Shown: positions 19,737 to 29,591 of the stretch, one piece after another | Layout of the letters: every line of letters starts with the position of its first letter | How positions within the stretch are numbered: position 1 is the first letter of the stretch | NCBI RefSeq assembly: GCF_038002965.1 | Contig: NZ_JBBOOE010000001.1 | Coordinates: 3,019,001-3,083,000, forward strand | Origin: Robertmurraya sp. FSL R5-0851 | GTDB lineage: Bacteria > Bacillota > Bacilli > Bacillales > Cytobacillaceae | Direction of reading: 5' to 3' | Length of the DNA stretch: 64,000 nucleotides | The notes under the pieces: model-generated | Seen by the model: the letters and a program-made list of their open reading frames with translations, nothing else | Databases searched by the model: none | Told to the model about the DNA's origin: nothing | Program-made: the position numbers and the translations under genes

Positions 19737-19751
19737 GTTGTCCTACAACGT
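19735..19751. repeat. Perfect palindrome upstream of spoIVA
   Basis: ACGTTGT-CCT-ACAACGT, a 7-bp perfect inverted repeat with a 3-bp centre, abuts the candidate sigma-E -35 box. On the minus strand it contains GGACAAC, close to the remembered SpoIIID core GGACAAG. It could be an operator; no protein is assigned. Confidence 0.55.
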
Positions 19752-19804
19752 TATGACAGTTTTTATAATTTTTTTTGCCTAACTGTTATAGTCCATACAA
19801 ATAT

Positions 19805-19847
19805 AAAAAGCCCCTCTCCTACATTCTATTTCTGTAGGAGAGGGGTT
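19805..19847 (-). terminator. Intrinsic terminator of yphF
   Basis: A 13-bp perfect stem (CCCCTCTCCTACA and its complement, 19811-19845) with a 9-nt loop sits directly after the yphF stop. It is followed on the minus strand by CTTTTTA. Confidence 0.9.
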
Positions 19848-19851
19848 ATGA

Positions 19852-20559
19852 CTAATCCACTAAAAAGATAGGTTCTTTCGTCTTTTCATCCATTGTATAA
19901 GGTAGTGAAAAGGCAGGCACAAACAATGAATATTGCAATAAGCAGTCGCGAATATCCTCTCCTGCTGTCTTCTTACAACTTCCACTTTGCATCGCTTGAT
20001 ATAAATCACTTCTGTAATCTATAAATACTTCACCACTTCCAGTAATAACAAAAGAAAGGTTTTGGTTCGTATAAGGACTAACAACAAATGGTTCTTCCTT
20101 ATAACCTATTTTCTTGAAATCCATTGTGTATACACCTTTTGTTATTTCTTCTTTGTATGGAGGGTATTTTTGTAAACTAATTAAAAGATTTATATCTTTA
20201 ATTTTTTCCGCCATTCGCAAATCAAAGATCTTTACCGTTGGATTCTCCTCTACGTCAACTAGTACGTATTGAAATATACCTCCGGATTCATAAGCGTTTC
20301 CAGGTGGTTCTGCTAAATACTTTGGACTGATTCGGTTAAAATCAATCGGATACTTTTCGTAAATAGGAGTATCCATTTCCTTTGTCTTTATAGGTAAGAT
20401 GCCACCATTGTCCTCTTGAAATTGCTTAACCGCTGTTTGAACTGCTTGAACTTGATCTTCGTACGGTATTTGGTTTTGAGCTAACTCATCTTGAGGATAC
20501 ATGCAGCCCGTCAATAATATTAAAACAATAGACAATAACAATACTACTTGGTTCTTCAT
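19852..20559 (-). CDS. yphF: YphF-like lipoprotein
   Basis: A 235-residue exported lipoprotein. The N-terminus has a charged start, the hydrophobic run VVLLLSIVLILL and a lipobox TGC (residues 17-19), so Cys19 should be lipid-modified and the protein held on the outer face of the membrane. The remainder is soluble with no domain I can name; a segment near NLSFVITGSGEVFIDYRSDL is conserved-looking. It matches yphF of B. subtilis by position (yphE-yphF-spoIVA) and size. Function is unknown. A terminator between it and spoIVA makes it the end of the yphE-yphF unit. Confidence 0.8.
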   Translation of the reverse strand: MKNQVVLLLSIVLILLTGCMYPQDELAQNQIPYEDQVQAVQTAVKQFQEDNGGILPIKTKEMDTPIYEKYPIDFNRISPKYLAEPPGNAYESGGIFQYVLVDVEENPTVKIFDLRMAEKIKDINLLISLQKYPPYKEEITKGVYTMDFKKIGYKEEPFVVSPYTNQNLSFVITGSGEVFIDYRSDLYQAMQSGSCKKTAGEDIRDCLLQYSLFVPAFSLPYTMDEKTKEPIFLVD

Positions 20560-20596
20560 ACACTCAACCCTTTTAACCTATGTATTTCCAATACAC

Positions 20597-20797
20597 TTAA
20601 CTTGTTGGTCCCGATAGCACGACAAAAAAAATGATTATTCCAGAAATAACCATTAAAGAATAAGCAATAATAGCCGTTATTGCTTTTAAAACTTTGTTAG
20701 AAAATTTAAATCTGCTTAAGTAAATTAAAATAATGGAAATAAACATAAAGCCCATCCCCGCCAAGGAGATCCACATTTTCATTAGTGACGTTGACAT
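20597..20797 (-). CDS. yphE: Small two-helix membrane protein YphE (DUF2768)
   Basis: A 66-residue protein with two transmembrane helices, about residues 8-28 (WISLAGMGFMFISIILIYLS) and 40-62 (ITAIIAYSLMVISGIIIFF). They are joined by a short basic loop (RFKFSNKVLK), which should lie in the cytoplasm. Size and place between gpsA and yphF match YphE. The ribosome site GGGAGGGAG is strong. Function is unknown. The gpsA terminator separates it from the upstream gene, so it starts a new unit with yphF. Confidence 0.82.
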   Translation of the reverse strand: MSTSLMKMWISLAGMGFMFISIILIYLSRFKFSNKVLKAITAIIAYSLMVISGIIIFFVVLSGPTS

Positions 20798-20868
20798 AAA
20801 TAACTCCCTCCCTTTGCCTAAAATATTATATCATAAATGCTCCAATGCTTGCCTTACTCATTTAAGAT

Positions 20869-20912
20869 CAAAAAAAGCTGAAGCAAAGGAGGGGCAGCTC
20901 TTTACTTCAGCT
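20869..20912 (-). terminator. Intrinsic terminator of gpsA
   Basis: A hairpin with stem AGCTGAAG/CTTCAGCT extended by AAAG/CTTT after one mismatch (20876-20912). It is followed on the minus strand by seven T residues, about 110 bp past the gpsA stop. Confidence 0.8.
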
Positions 20913-21022
20913 CGTAAGACTAAATATACATACTCCCTGTTCATTTCACCAGGTTTGCTTCGTTGCATTGTATGCATTTCTCTATGTAAACGCATCATTG
21001 AAAAGCCCAATTTTGAAAATAT

Positions 21023-22075
21023 TTATTCCAATCCCTTTTCAACTAGTACATTTGCAAGATCTTCCATCTCATGAGTTTTTACACGTGTCATGAGTAAATC
21101 CACTTCATCCTTCGGTTTTGCATGGTTAAATAGAACATTATATAAAGCCGTTGTAATTGGCATCTTCACACCGTACTTTTCTGCTAGTTGGTAAGCGGCT
21201 TTTGTGGTTCTTACACCCTCTACTACCATGCCCATATTTTCAAGCACCTCATCTAAATTCTGGCCTTTGCCAAGCAAATTCCCAGCTCTCCAGTTTCTTG
21301 AGTGAACACTTGTAGAAGTAACGATTAAGTCCCCTATACCAGTTAAGCCTGAGAATGTTAGCGGACTTGCCCCCATTTTTGTACCTAACCGAGCTATTTC
21401 TGCAAGCCCCCTAGTTATTAAGGCAGCCTTTGCATTATCCCCATATCCTAATCCATCCGTGATCCCGGCAGCTAACGCAATAATATTCTTTAATGCGCCA
21501 CCCACTTCTACACCTATAATATCAGGATTTGTATATACCCGGAAATGCTGATTAATAAATAAGTCCTGCACACGTTCAGCTGCTTCCATGCTCTTGGATG
21601 AGACCGTCACCGTTGTTGGTTGACGAAGACTTACCTCTTCAGCATGACTCGGCCCAGATAATACAACCACATCTTGTAAAAGACTCTCTGGCATTTCATC
21701 TTCAATCATTTCTGAAATGCGCATAAGTGTATCCGGCTCAATCCCTTTACTAACATGAACTATTGTTAGTGGATTTTCAAGGAATGGAATCATCTTTTTA
21801 ATCACTTCACGAATCGCCTTAGTTGGTACAGCTAATATGATGGTGTTTACTTCTTTTAAAACTTCTTCAAGAGAGTCGTAACCAACAATTGTTTCAGGAA
21901 GTATGATTTCTGGTAAATACTTCTTATTCATGTGAGTGGCATTTATCTCGCTGATTTGGGCCCGATTATGTCCCCATAATCTCACTTCATGATCATTGTC
22001 CGCTAACACTAAAGACAAGGCAGTTCCCCAGCTTCCCGCTCCAATTACAGCAATTTTTTCTTTTTGGATTTGCAT
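21023..22075 (-). CDS. gpsA: NAD(P)-dependent glycerol-3-phosphate dehydrogenase
   Basis: Reduces dihydroxyacetone phosphate to sn-glycerol 3-phosphate, the backbone for membrane phospholipids. The 350-residue protein shows the Rossmann loop GAGSWGTAL (residues 12-20), VSKGIEP, LSGPSHAEEV and the catalytic-lysine block GGALKNIIALAAG. The ATG at 22075 has AAAGG about 10 bases upstream, a modest site. It lies 18 bp after der, so the two are probably co-transcribed, and the der-gpsA order is conserved in Bacillus. The transcript ends at 20869-20912. Confidence 0.96.
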   Translation of the reverse strand: MQIQKEKIAVIGAGSWGTALSLVLADNDHEVRLWGHNRAQISEINATHMNKKYLPEIILPETIVGYDSLEEVLKEVNTIILAVPTKAIREVIKKMIPFLENPLTIVHVSKGIEPDTLMRISEMIEDEMPESLLQDVVVLSGPSHAEEVSLRQPTTVTVSSKSMEAAERVQDLFINQHFRVYTNPDIIGVEVGGALKNIIALAAGITDGLGYGDNAKAALITRGLAEIARLGTKMGASPLTFSGLTGIGDLIVTSTSVHSRNWRAGNLLGKGQNLDEVLENMGMVVEGVRTTKAAYQLAEKYGVKMPITTALYNVLFNHAKPKDEVDLLMTRVKTHEMEDLANVLVEKGLE

Positions 22076-22093
22076 AGCATCACAACCTTTAAC

Positions 22094-23404
22094 TTATTTT
22101 CTTTCTCTAGCAAAGATTTTGATAGGAGTTCCTTCAAATCCGAAAGCTTCTCTAATACGATTTTCTATAAATCGCTGATATGAGAAATGCATAAGCTCTG
22201 GATCATTGACAAAGACAACAAAGGTAGGTGGCTTGACTGAAACTTGAGTCGTATAATAAATTTTAAGACGCTTTCCGTTGTCTGTTGGCGTAGGGTTCAT
22301 CGCTACAGCGTCCATAACAATATCATTTAATACACTTGTTTCCACTCGCATCGAATGATTTTCACTCGCTTTGTTTATCATTGGAATCAATGTATGAATT
22401 CTCTTTTTTGTTTTAGCAGATAAGAAAACAATTGGAGCATAGTCTAGGAATAAGAAATGCGCACGTATTTTTTCCTCGAATTCTTTCATCGTCTTTTCAT
22501 CTTTTTCCACTGCATCCCATTTATTCACGACTATCACAATAGCTCGTCCTGCTTCATGGGCATACCCAGCTATCTTTTTATCCTGTTCGATGATTCCTTC
22601 CTCTGCGTTAATAACGACTAAAACGACGTCGGACCGTTCAATTGCACGTAACGCACGAAGCACACTATACTTTTCTGTTGTTTCGTACACTTTTCCTCTT
22701 TTTCTCATTCCTGCCGTATCGATAATGACGTAGCGTTCGCCATTAACAGTTACCATTGAGTCTATCGCATCTCTGGTTGTACCAGCGATATCACTAACGA
22801 TTACTCGCTCTTCTCCAAGCATCGCATTGACAAGTGATGATTTCCCTACATTTGGTCGACCAATTAGAGAAAACTTAATAACGTCATCATCATAGTCATT
22901 CTCGTCCTTGCTTGGAAAATGCTGTGCTGCAGCATCTAAAAGATCGCCAAGACCTAAACCATGTGAACCCGAAATTGGATAAGGCTCCCCAAAGCCTAAG
23001 GCATAAAAATCGTAAATGAGATCTCTCATTTCTGGGTTATCAATTTTATTTACAGCAAGAACCACTGGCTTTTTAGCGCGATAAAGAATCTTTGCTACTT
23101 CTTCATCTGCAGAGGTAACTCCCTCTCTACCATTTGTTAAGAAAATAATGACGTCTGCTTCCCTGATCGCAATTTCTGCTTGTTGACGAATTTGTTCTAA
23201 GAATGGTTCGTCTCCAATATCAATTCCACCGGTATCGATAATATTGAAATCATGACTAAGCCACTCAGCTGAACTATAAATTCGATCTCGAGTAACCCCA
23301 GGTATATCTTCAACTATCGAAATCCGCTCACCAACTATTCTATTAAAGATTGTAGACTTTCCAACATTTGGACGACCCACAATCGCTATTACAGGTTTTA
23401 CCAT
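22094..23404 (-). CDS. der: Ribosome-associated GTPase Der (EngA)
   Basis: Essential tandem GTPase needed for maturation of the 50S ribosomal subunit. The 436-residue protein has two G domains, each with a P-loop GRPNVGKS (near residues 9 and 180), DTGG/DTAG switches and NKID/NKWD base-specificity motifs. A C-terminal KH-like domain ends KIFARERK. The ATG at 23404 ([10 protein letters not shown]) has AAAGG nine bases upstream. An in-frame ATG three codons earlier touches the ribosome site and is unlikely. It is followed by gpsA. Confidence 0.97.
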   Translation of the reverse strand: MVKPVIAIVGRPNVGKSTIFNRIVGERISIVEDIPGVTRDRIYSSAEWLSHDFNIIDTGGIDIGDEPFLEQIRQQAEIAIREADVIIFLTNGREGVTSADEEVAKILYRAKKPVVLAVNKIDNPEMRDLIYDFYALGFGEPYPISGSHGLGLGDLLDAAAQHFPSKDENDYDDDVIKFSLIGRPNVGKSSLVNAMLGEERVIVSDIAGTTRDAIDSMVTVNGERYVIIDTAGMRKRGKVYETTEKYSVLRALRAIERSDVVLVVINAEEGIIEQDKKIAGYAHEAGRAIVIVVNKWDAVEKDEKTMKEFEEKIRAHFLFLDYAPIVFLSAKTKKRIHTLIPMINKASENHSMRVETSVLNDIVMDAVAMNPTPTDNGKRLKIYYTTQVSVKPPTFVVFVNDPELMHFSYQRFIENRIREAFGFEGTPIKIFARERK

Positions 23405-23547
23405 TTTTTTCATCCTTTCTAAAATAATAAAAGAGATATCAACAATATTTCAGACAATGTATAAGCAAAGTTATGTATCCGTGCAAGAACCGTTGAAATT
23501 ACAAACATCTCATTTCATTATGGTGTAAATCAGCATTTAGTAAAGAA

Positions 23548-23569
23548 ACCCTTCTACAAACAGAAGGGT
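23548..23569 (-). terminator. Intrinsic terminator upstream of der
   Basis: A perfect stem ACCCTTCT/AGAAGGGT with loop ACAAAC lies about 60 bp beyond the stop of the 61-residue gene at 23631-23816. It is followed by TTCTTT on the minus strand. It separates the yphA-seaA unit from der. Confidence 0.72.
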
Positions 23570-23630
23570 CTAACTTTATTATATTATCAAAGTGGTCATG
23601 TACTAGCAAACAAAATTAGAAGAAACCACT

Positions 23631-23816
23631 TTAATGTTTGACAATGACGTACAAATCCTCCGTAAGAGAATGTGCAATCCCATCCAAAATTGCTTCTAGA
23701 TTCCTCGTGATTTTTTCCATCTCCTCTTTATCATCACAATGAAAAACTGCTACACCACATGGGACTTTTTTAGGATTCGTCGTAATGGCAGCCAGGATAA
23801 ATTTTTCAATATCCAT
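23631..23816 (-). CDS. Small partner protein of the YIEGIA family protein
   Basis: A 61-residue soluble protein beginning MDIEKFILAAITTNPKKVPC, with alternating strand-helix pattern and HCDDKEEMEKI in the middle. It starts 1 bp after the stop of the YIEGIA-domain gene, with GAGGAG as ribosome site. I recall a family annotated as a capping-complex subunit for YIEGIA proteins that is always encoded here, and length and context fit. No catalytic motif is visible. A symbol is not given because I am not certain of the B. subtilis name. Confidence 0.72.
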   Translation of the reverse strand: MDIEKFILAAITTNPKKVPCGVAVFHCDDKEEMEKITRNLEAILDGIAHSLTEDLYVIVKH

Positions 23817-23817
23817 T

Positions 23818-24705
23818 TTATCTCTCCTCTAGTTTTTTCTCTCTCTCTTTAGGCATTCGAATGGCATTTTCTAAAGTTGGAACCTTTTCAATGATTTTCA
23901 TCGCCTTCTCAATATCATTTTCTTGCGGTAGAATAAATACCCCGACCCTTCCATCATCTAGGTCTCTTTTCGCCAAGGGAACGAGAGCTGGTGTACCAGA
24001 ATCTCGATACACACCTAGAGAGTTGGATACATCATGTAGAATAGCTTGACGCTGCCCTAGATTCGCAATTGTCGCTCTTGCGTCAAAATTTTTCGGCTTA
24101 AGGATAAACCCCATCCCATAGCGTAGTACTTCCTTTTGTCTTTCCGGGAGTCCAATGTTCATTATATAAATATTGTCCACATACAAGCCAGGACCGTCAA
24201 ACCGAGGTTCAATGTACTCAACTTCTACAATATCACCAAGCCTACCCCCAGACATTAGTTTGGTAGAAATTAATATCGCAATCACTGCTACAATTAGTCC
24301 ACCCCAAATATTAAAAAGGAGATACCCAAGTGTACTTAGAAAGGAGGTGAAGATTACCAAATAATTTCTACTTTCAAAAGCTATTGCAATTCCTTCAATA
24401 TACGTTTTACCTCTTGGTACTAATTCATAATTATCCAGTTCATTTAATGTGTTTCTCTCCATATTTCTGACATCTCTAAATTGTGAGGCTGCCAAAGTTA
24501 AAAAGGTGATGGCTGTAAACTCTTCCTCAAGTATAGAAGGTATGGCCACAGTACCAAGCCCTGCAGCAATAAACCCTAATGCCACATGGATGATTTTCCC
24601 GTGCAGATAAGTGGGGTACTGTCGATAATCCGTTCGTAGCATATAAATTCTTGTTGCTGTTCCAACAATCACTCCAAATAATATAGGATAAGTGTACTCA
24701 CTCAC
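23818..24705 (-). CDS. seaA: YIEGIA family membrane protein (YphB/SeaA)
   Basis: A 295-residue membrane protein whose family is named after the motif YIEGIAIAF seen at about residues 102-110. The N-terminal half has about four hydrophobic segments (for example ILFGVIVGTATRI, IIHVALGFIAAGLGTVAI, LVIFTSFLSTLGYLLF and IVAVIAILIS). The C-terminal half is soluble and ends in a charged, lysine-rich tail. In B. subtilis the homologue is linked to spore envelope assembly. It overlaps yphA by 4 bp and is followed after 1 bp by its small partner gene. The exact function is unknown. Confidence 0.82.
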   Translation of the reverse strand: MSEYTYPILFGVIVGTATRIYMLRTDYRQYPTYLHGKIIHVALGFIAAGLGTVAIPSILEEEFTAITFLTLAASQFRDVRNMERNTLNELDNYELVPRGKTYIEGIAIAFESRNYLVIFTSFLSTLGYLLFNIWGGLIVAVIAILISTKLMSGGRLGDIVEVEYIEPRFDGPGLYVDNIYIMNIGLPERQKEVLRYGMGFILKPKNFDARATIANLGQRQAILHDVSNSLGVYRDSGTPALVPLAKRDLDDGRVGVFILPQENDIEKAMKIIEKVPTLENAIRMPKEREKKLEER

Positions 24706-25310
24706 GATTGTCTTCCCCTCCCCTTTTCTAGTTGATAAACATGTCCTTCAAAAAGGCTAGTAAGCTTCTCAAAACCGCTCCAGGCCAAAATGAGACAAAC
24801 AGATATAGAAATAACATCTAAAAATTGAAGTGACCCAATTGGAATTTCCATTGAGTATACATCCAACACAAGAGAATAAACAATTTCTCCATGGATACTA
24901 CCAAAAATAAGTGCAATCACTCTTTTAAAAACCTCTTTATGCATCATAATGGTCATATAAGTTAATACAACAGCAAACATCCAATCTCTATCAAGGATTA
25001 ACCAAACAGGGTCAAAAAGCTCAAATAATTGAAAACTCCCATAGGCAAGCATAAGAATAAATGATGTGATTAGAAAGTAGGCCATTGATCTTCCTTTCAT
25101 TTTCCCGACCTCAAAGTAGGCTAGGAATAAAAGGAAAATGGAAACAACGGACACTTCCAGCCCAAAAAAATGGATGGAATGGGAAGACAGTATAATCGAA
25201 AATAATATGATGACCGTATACTTTACACGCCTCGGATTCGTTTTGCTCATAAAAAAGGTCGTACAAATCCATAGAACCCAAAATGTCCAATAAAAGATTA
25301 TTCCTTCCAT
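24702..25310 (-). CDS. yphA: Membrane protein YphA
   Basis: A 202-residue protein with roughly six hydrophobic helices (ending near VISISVCLILAWSGF) and a short basic C-terminal tail, QLEKGRGRQS. GGAGGGG lies 5 bases before the ATG. It is the first gene of the three-gene unit yphA-seaA-partner and is translationally coupled to seaA by an ATGA overlap. Divergent ypzI starts 105 bp away. No functional motif is recognised; the name follows position and size in B. subtilis. Confidence 0.75.
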   Translation of the reverse strand: MEGIIFYWTFWVLWICTTFFMSKTNPRRVKYTVIILFSIILSSHSIHFFGLEVSVVSIFLLFLAYFEVGKMKGRSMAYFLITSFILMLAYGSFQLFELFDPVWLILDRDWMFAVVLTYMTIMMHKEVFKRVIALIFGSIHGEIVYSLVLDVYSMEIPIGSLQFLDVISISVCLILAWSGFEKLTSLFEGHVYQLEKGRGRQS

Positions 25311-25415
25311 GTCACCCCTCCTATCATCTCCATTATGGCTTTTCAGTATGTACTTTAACCGTATGATGTATAAACTTTCAAAAATGATTCATCTTAATTA
25401 GGAGGAGGTGGGATC

Positions 25416-25559
25416 ATGGGTAAAGATCGTCAACAAAGCAAATTAAAAGCAAGTGGTCGCGTCGAGTCTGATCGAGACCAAGAGTTGGAGAAAAAAGGAG
25501 CAACCAAACTTTCCAGTCCAGAAGAGGCTAGAGAGCTAAATGATAATAAAAGATACTAA
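25416..25559 (+). CDS. ypzI: YpzI family small protein
   Basis: A 47-residue, highly charged and probably unstructured protein starting MGKDRQQSKLKASGRVESDR. AGGAGGAGGTGGGATC is a near-ideal ribosome site before ATG 25416. The sequence matches the YpzI family I remember (MGKDRQEKK, SGRVESDRD, SPEEAR). Abundance of K, R, D and E with almost no hydrophobic residues resembles small acid-soluble spore-type proteins, but no spore role is shown. It is transcribed divergently from yphA and ends against the shared terminator with fni. Confidence 0.85.
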   Translation: MGKDRQQSKLKASGRVESDRDQELEKKGATKLSSPEEARELNDNKRY

Positions 25560-25560
25560 T

Positions 25561-25587
25561 GAAAAAAAGCTCCCAATCCGGGAGCTT

Positions 25588-25589
<2 letters not shown>
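25561..25589. terminator. Bidirectional terminator between ypzI and fni
   Basis: AAAAGCTCCC/GGGAGCTTTT with loop AATCC lies between the converging stop codons of ypzI (plus) and fni (minus). It has A/T tracts on both sides. Confidence 0.88.
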
Positions 25590-26640
<1,051 letters not shown>

Positions 26641-26649
26641 TCATCACCA

Positions 26650-27786
26650 TTATCTCTTTAAATTCTTCAGTTGATCTCCAATCATTTCACCTAATTGAAA
26701 TCCTTTTGACTCTTCAGGAAGTTCGTAATCCTTCACTTCTTCTTCCTTTTCAGCAAGTTCTTTCATACTTAGAGAAAGTCTTTGCTCTTGCTCATTTACT
26801 TCAAGAACCTTAACTTTCACCGTTTCATTTTCCTTTAAAACCTCATGCGGAGTAGCAATATGCTTGTGGGAGATTTGTGAAATATGAACTAACCCTTCTA
26901 CACCTGGGAACACTTCAACAAAAGCTCCATAAGAAACAAGGCGTTTTACTACACCTTCTAAAGTAGTTCCTTTTGCTGCTTTTTCGGAAATATTAGCCCA
27001 TGGTCCAGGTAATGTTTCTTTAATCGATAAAGAAATTCGCTCATTATCACGGTCAACACTTAGCACTTTTACTTGAACTTGCTGTCCCTCTTGAACAACA
27101 TCCGTCGGTTTAACTACATGCTCATGTGACAGCTGTGAAATGTGGACCAATCCATCAATCCCACCAATATCGACAAATGCACCAAAATCAGTAATTCTTT
27201 GTACGGTACCTGAAAGAACCTGACCAGAAGCTAATGAATCTAATATATTTTTCTTTTGCTTTCCTTTCTCAAGCTCAATAACAGCACGATGAGAAAGGAT
27301 CAGACGGTTCTTCTCCTTGTCAAGTTCAACAATTTTAAATGCCATCGTTTTACCCTTATAATCAGAGAAGTCTTCAACAAAGTGTGCTTCCACTAAAGAA
27401 GCAGGAACAAAACCTCTTACTCCCAGATCAACTACAAGACCGCCTTTTACCACATCTTTAATTTCAGCATCAAAGACATCACCAGATTCAAACTTTTGCT
27501 CAAGCTCTTGCCATGCATTTTCAGCATCCACCTTACGCTTTGAAAGGATCAAGGCATCTTCTTCTACCTTTAATACTTCTAATTCTAGCTGATCACCTTC
27601 ATTCACCGCATCACTTGCTTTTTCGATGTGAAGACTTGATAACTCACTTATGGGAATAATTCCATCAAGCTTGCTGTTTGGGATTGTGATAATAACCTGT
27701 TTTTCTTCCACCTTTGTTACTTGTCCGCTTACTTTGTCACCCACTTGAAAATCCATAACTTCCACTTGATTCATTTCTTCAGACAT
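26650..27786 (-). CDS. ypfD: S1 RNA-binding domain protein (30S S1 homologue)
   Basis: A 378-residue protein with four consecutive S1 oligonucleotide-binding domains, starting near residues 14, 100, 185 and 270. Repeated cores such as [20 protein letters not shown] and [20 protein letters not shown] are visible. Low-GC Gram-positives carry this shorter form instead of the six-domain S1, and its contribution to translation is modest. AAGGAGGAG precedes ATG 27786. It is followed by fni after 12 bp and separated from plsC by a terminator. Confidence 0.93.
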   Translation of the reverse strand: MSEEMNQVEVMDFQVGDKVSGQVTKVEEKQVIITIPNSKLDGIIPISELSSLHIEKASDAVNEGDQLELEVLKVEEDALILSKRKVDAENAWQELEQKFESGDVFDAEIKDVVKGGLVVDLGVRGFVPASLVEAHFVEDFSDYKGKTMAFKIVELDKEKNRLILSHRAVIELEKGKQKKNILDSLASGQVLSGTVQRITDFGAFVDIGGIDGLVHISQLSHEHVVKPTDVVQEGQQVQVKVLSVDRDNERISLSIKETLPGPWANISEKAAKGTTLEGVVKRLVSYGAFVEVFPGVEGLVHISQISHKHIATPHEVLKENETVKVKVLEVNEQEQRLSLSMKELAEKEEEVKDYELPEESKGFQLGEMIGDQLKNLKR

Positions 27787-27821
27787 ATGTACTCCTCCTT
27801 AATCCTTTGACTGCTCCATTT

Positions 27822-27848
27822 TTATAAAAGGTGATGTTTTCATCACCG
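27822..27848 (-). terminator. Intrinsic terminator of cmk-plsC
   Basis: A perfect hairpin GGTGATG/CATCACC with a TTTT loop (27830-27847) is followed by TTTTA on the minus strand, 100 bp after the plsC stop. Confidence 0.65.
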
Positions 27849-27947
27849 TTTGAAACAATGGTACCTGACCATACTTAGAGAATAATCTAAAAAATCTCTT
27901 TAATTAAACTTCTTATAAATGACTTCTTTTGTCAAGCGAGATACTCC

Positions 27948-28523
27948 CTATTTGTTCGCAATAATCAGTTTTCTGATTTCTTCCATAATGATTTTTGTAG
28001 CCTCATCAGCGGATATCTTATTTTTTCGATATTCTGTAAAATCAACCGGCTTTCCATAAACCACCTTTAGCTTATTAAGTGCCTTATATGGACCAATTAC
28101 TGCACAAGGGACGATTAATGCTTCGGATCTTGTTGCAAAGAAGCCAGCACCTGCTAACCCTTCACCAAGCTCACCCGTCTTACTACGAGTTCCTTCTGGG
28201 AATAAACCAAGAACCCTATTTTCTTTAAGAATCCCAAGCCCCTTCCTAAGCGCCTCACGATCACTCATGCCCCTTTTAACTGGAAATGCATTCAAATAAG
28301 GGACAAGCTTTCCCAATAATGGAACTTGGAACAATTCCTCTTTTGCCATAAAATGAACAGGCCTAGGAGTTGTAATACCTACGACAATTGGATCAAAATT
28401 TGAAATATGATTGGAACAAAGCAAAACCGATCCTTCTTTAGGAATATTTTCTTGGCCAATTGTCTCTATTCGATACAAAGGCTTATAGATCATGTTTACA
28501 ACCGAGCGTGCAAAAGAATACAT
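27948..28523 (-). CDS. plsC: 1-acyl-sn-glycerol-3-phosphate acyltransferase
   Basis: Adds the second acyl chain to lysophosphatidic acid to make phosphatidic acid at the membrane. The 191-residue protein keeps the family block SNHISNFDPI (HX4D, catalytic His and Asp) near residue 40 and the acceptor-binding FPEGTRSKTG near residue 115. A hydrophobic N-terminus likely touches the membrane. The start is taken as ATG 28523 (MYSFARSVVN); a TTG two codons upstream overlaps the cmk stop and is also possible. The cmk-plsC-ypfD order is common in Bacillaceae other than B. subtilis. Confidence 0.92.
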   Translation of the reverse strand: MYSFARSVVNMIYKPLYRIETIGQENIPKEGSVLLCSNHISNFDPIVVGITTPRPVHFMAKEELFQVPLLGKLVPYLNAFPVKRGMSDREALRKGLGILKENRVLGLFPEGTRSKTGELGEGLAGAGFFATRSEALIVPCAVIGPYKALNKLKVVYGKPVDFTEYRKNKISADEATKIIMEEIRKLIIANK

Positions 28524-28525
28524 CG

Positions 28526-29203
28526 TCAATAGGATCCTATCCTTTCCTCTACTAAAACTAGGATTTTCTCAACCACTTCTTGAATGGATAAGGAAGTGGT
28601 ATCTATCTCTACTGCATCCTCCGCTTTTTTCAGAGGTGCTACTTCTCGTTCAGAATCTAGTTTATCTCTAGCCGCAATTTCCTTTATAAGCATTTCTAAG
28701 TCGGCTGGAAAGCCTTTTTCAAGGTTTTCTTGATATCTTCTTTCCGCCCTTTCCTGAACGCTTGCCAGAAGAAATACTTTTATTTCTGCGTGAGGAAGGA
28801 CATGTGTGCCAATGTCTCGGCCATCCATGACCACTCCCCCATTCGCCCCGAATTGCTGTTGTCTTTTAACCATTTCTTCACGTATTAAACGGTGTTTTGC
28901 TACGATGGAAACTTGATTTGTCACTTCGGCAGAACGAATTTCGTTTGTAACTTCTTGTCCGTCAAGGAAAACAAGTTGTCCTTTTTCACCTGGCAACAAG
29001 TCAATTTTTGTTTGTGCTAAAAGGTCATTAAGTGCGCTCTCATCAGTAAGCTCACAATTTACTTGTAAAGCTTTATATGTAATTGCACGATACATAGCAC
29101 CTGTATCAATATAAATATATGAGAGTTTCTCAGCGATTATTTTGGCAACAGTACTTTTTCCTGCCGCAGCAGGACCGTCAATTGCGATAGATATTTTACT
29201 CAT
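28526..29203 (-). CDS. cmk: Cytidylate kinase
   Basis: Phosphorylates CMP and dCMP with ATP, supplying CDP for nucleotide and phospholipid synthesis. The 225-residue protein begins [20 protein letters not shown], with the P-loop [27 protein letters not shown] and the RRYQE lid region follow. The ATG at 29203 has AGGAGG 4-5 bases upstream; in-frame residues further upstream have no site. It is coupled to plsC. Confidence 0.96.
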   Translation of the reverse strand: MSKISIAIDGPAAAGKSTVAKIIAEKLSYIYIDTGAMYRAITYKALQVNCELTDESALNDLLAQTKIDLLPGEKGQLVFLDGQEVTNEIRSAEVTNQVSIVAKHRLIREEMVKRQQQFGANGGVVMDGRDIGTHVLPHAEIKVFLLASVQERAERRYQENLEKGFPADLEMLIKEIAARDKLDSEREVAPLKKAEDAVEIDTTSLSIQEVVEKILVLVEERIGSY

Positions 29204-29324
29204 ATGTCCTCCTAGTTGTTTGAACTCCACTATTTATATTAGTGTGTTCAATTTGAATCGTTAATGACTGATTCCTTATATATTTTAGCATATACTTGTT
29301 CGTTGCTTGTTAATAATATTTTAA

Positions 29325-29354
29325 AAAAGAAAAAAAGCAGGAGCTCCCTGCTTT
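29325..29354 (-). terminator. Intrinsic terminator of ypfB
   Basis: Stem AAAGCAGG/CCTGCTTT around AGCTC is followed on the minus strand by a long T-rich run, immediately after the ypfB stop. Confidence 0.82.
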
Positions 29355-29537
29355 TCATTTCCCATTAAAGGTTTCTAAGAAATCCGCAAAATTATTTTTG
29401 TTTACACCCTCATATTTTGTAATAATTTTCAACTCAGGAAAAATACTTAACTGATGAAAGAAAAGCTGTGTACCGATAAGGAAAAGAAACTGAATGACAA
29501 TGATCTTAACTATAATACGCTCAAACGTCTTCACCAT
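29355..29537 (-). CDS. ypfB: YpfB family small membrane protein
   Basis: A 60-residue protein with one transmembrane helix (about residues 8-28, IVKIIVIQFLFLIGTQLFF) and a short soluble C-terminal tail. The start at 29537 (MVKTFERIIV) has GGGAGG 7 bases upstream, better than an in-frame start five codons earlier. Position between ypfA and cmk and a size near 58 residues match YpfB (DUF5359). Function is unknown. It ends at a strong terminator. Confidence 0.8.
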   Translation of the reverse strand: MVKTFERIIVKIIVIQFLFLIGTQLFFHQLSIFPELKIITKYEGVNKNNFADFLETFNGK

Positions 29538-29591
29538 TTCACTTCCTCCCATAATATCCGTACTATTATAGGGAATTTATGGATTTTTTAT

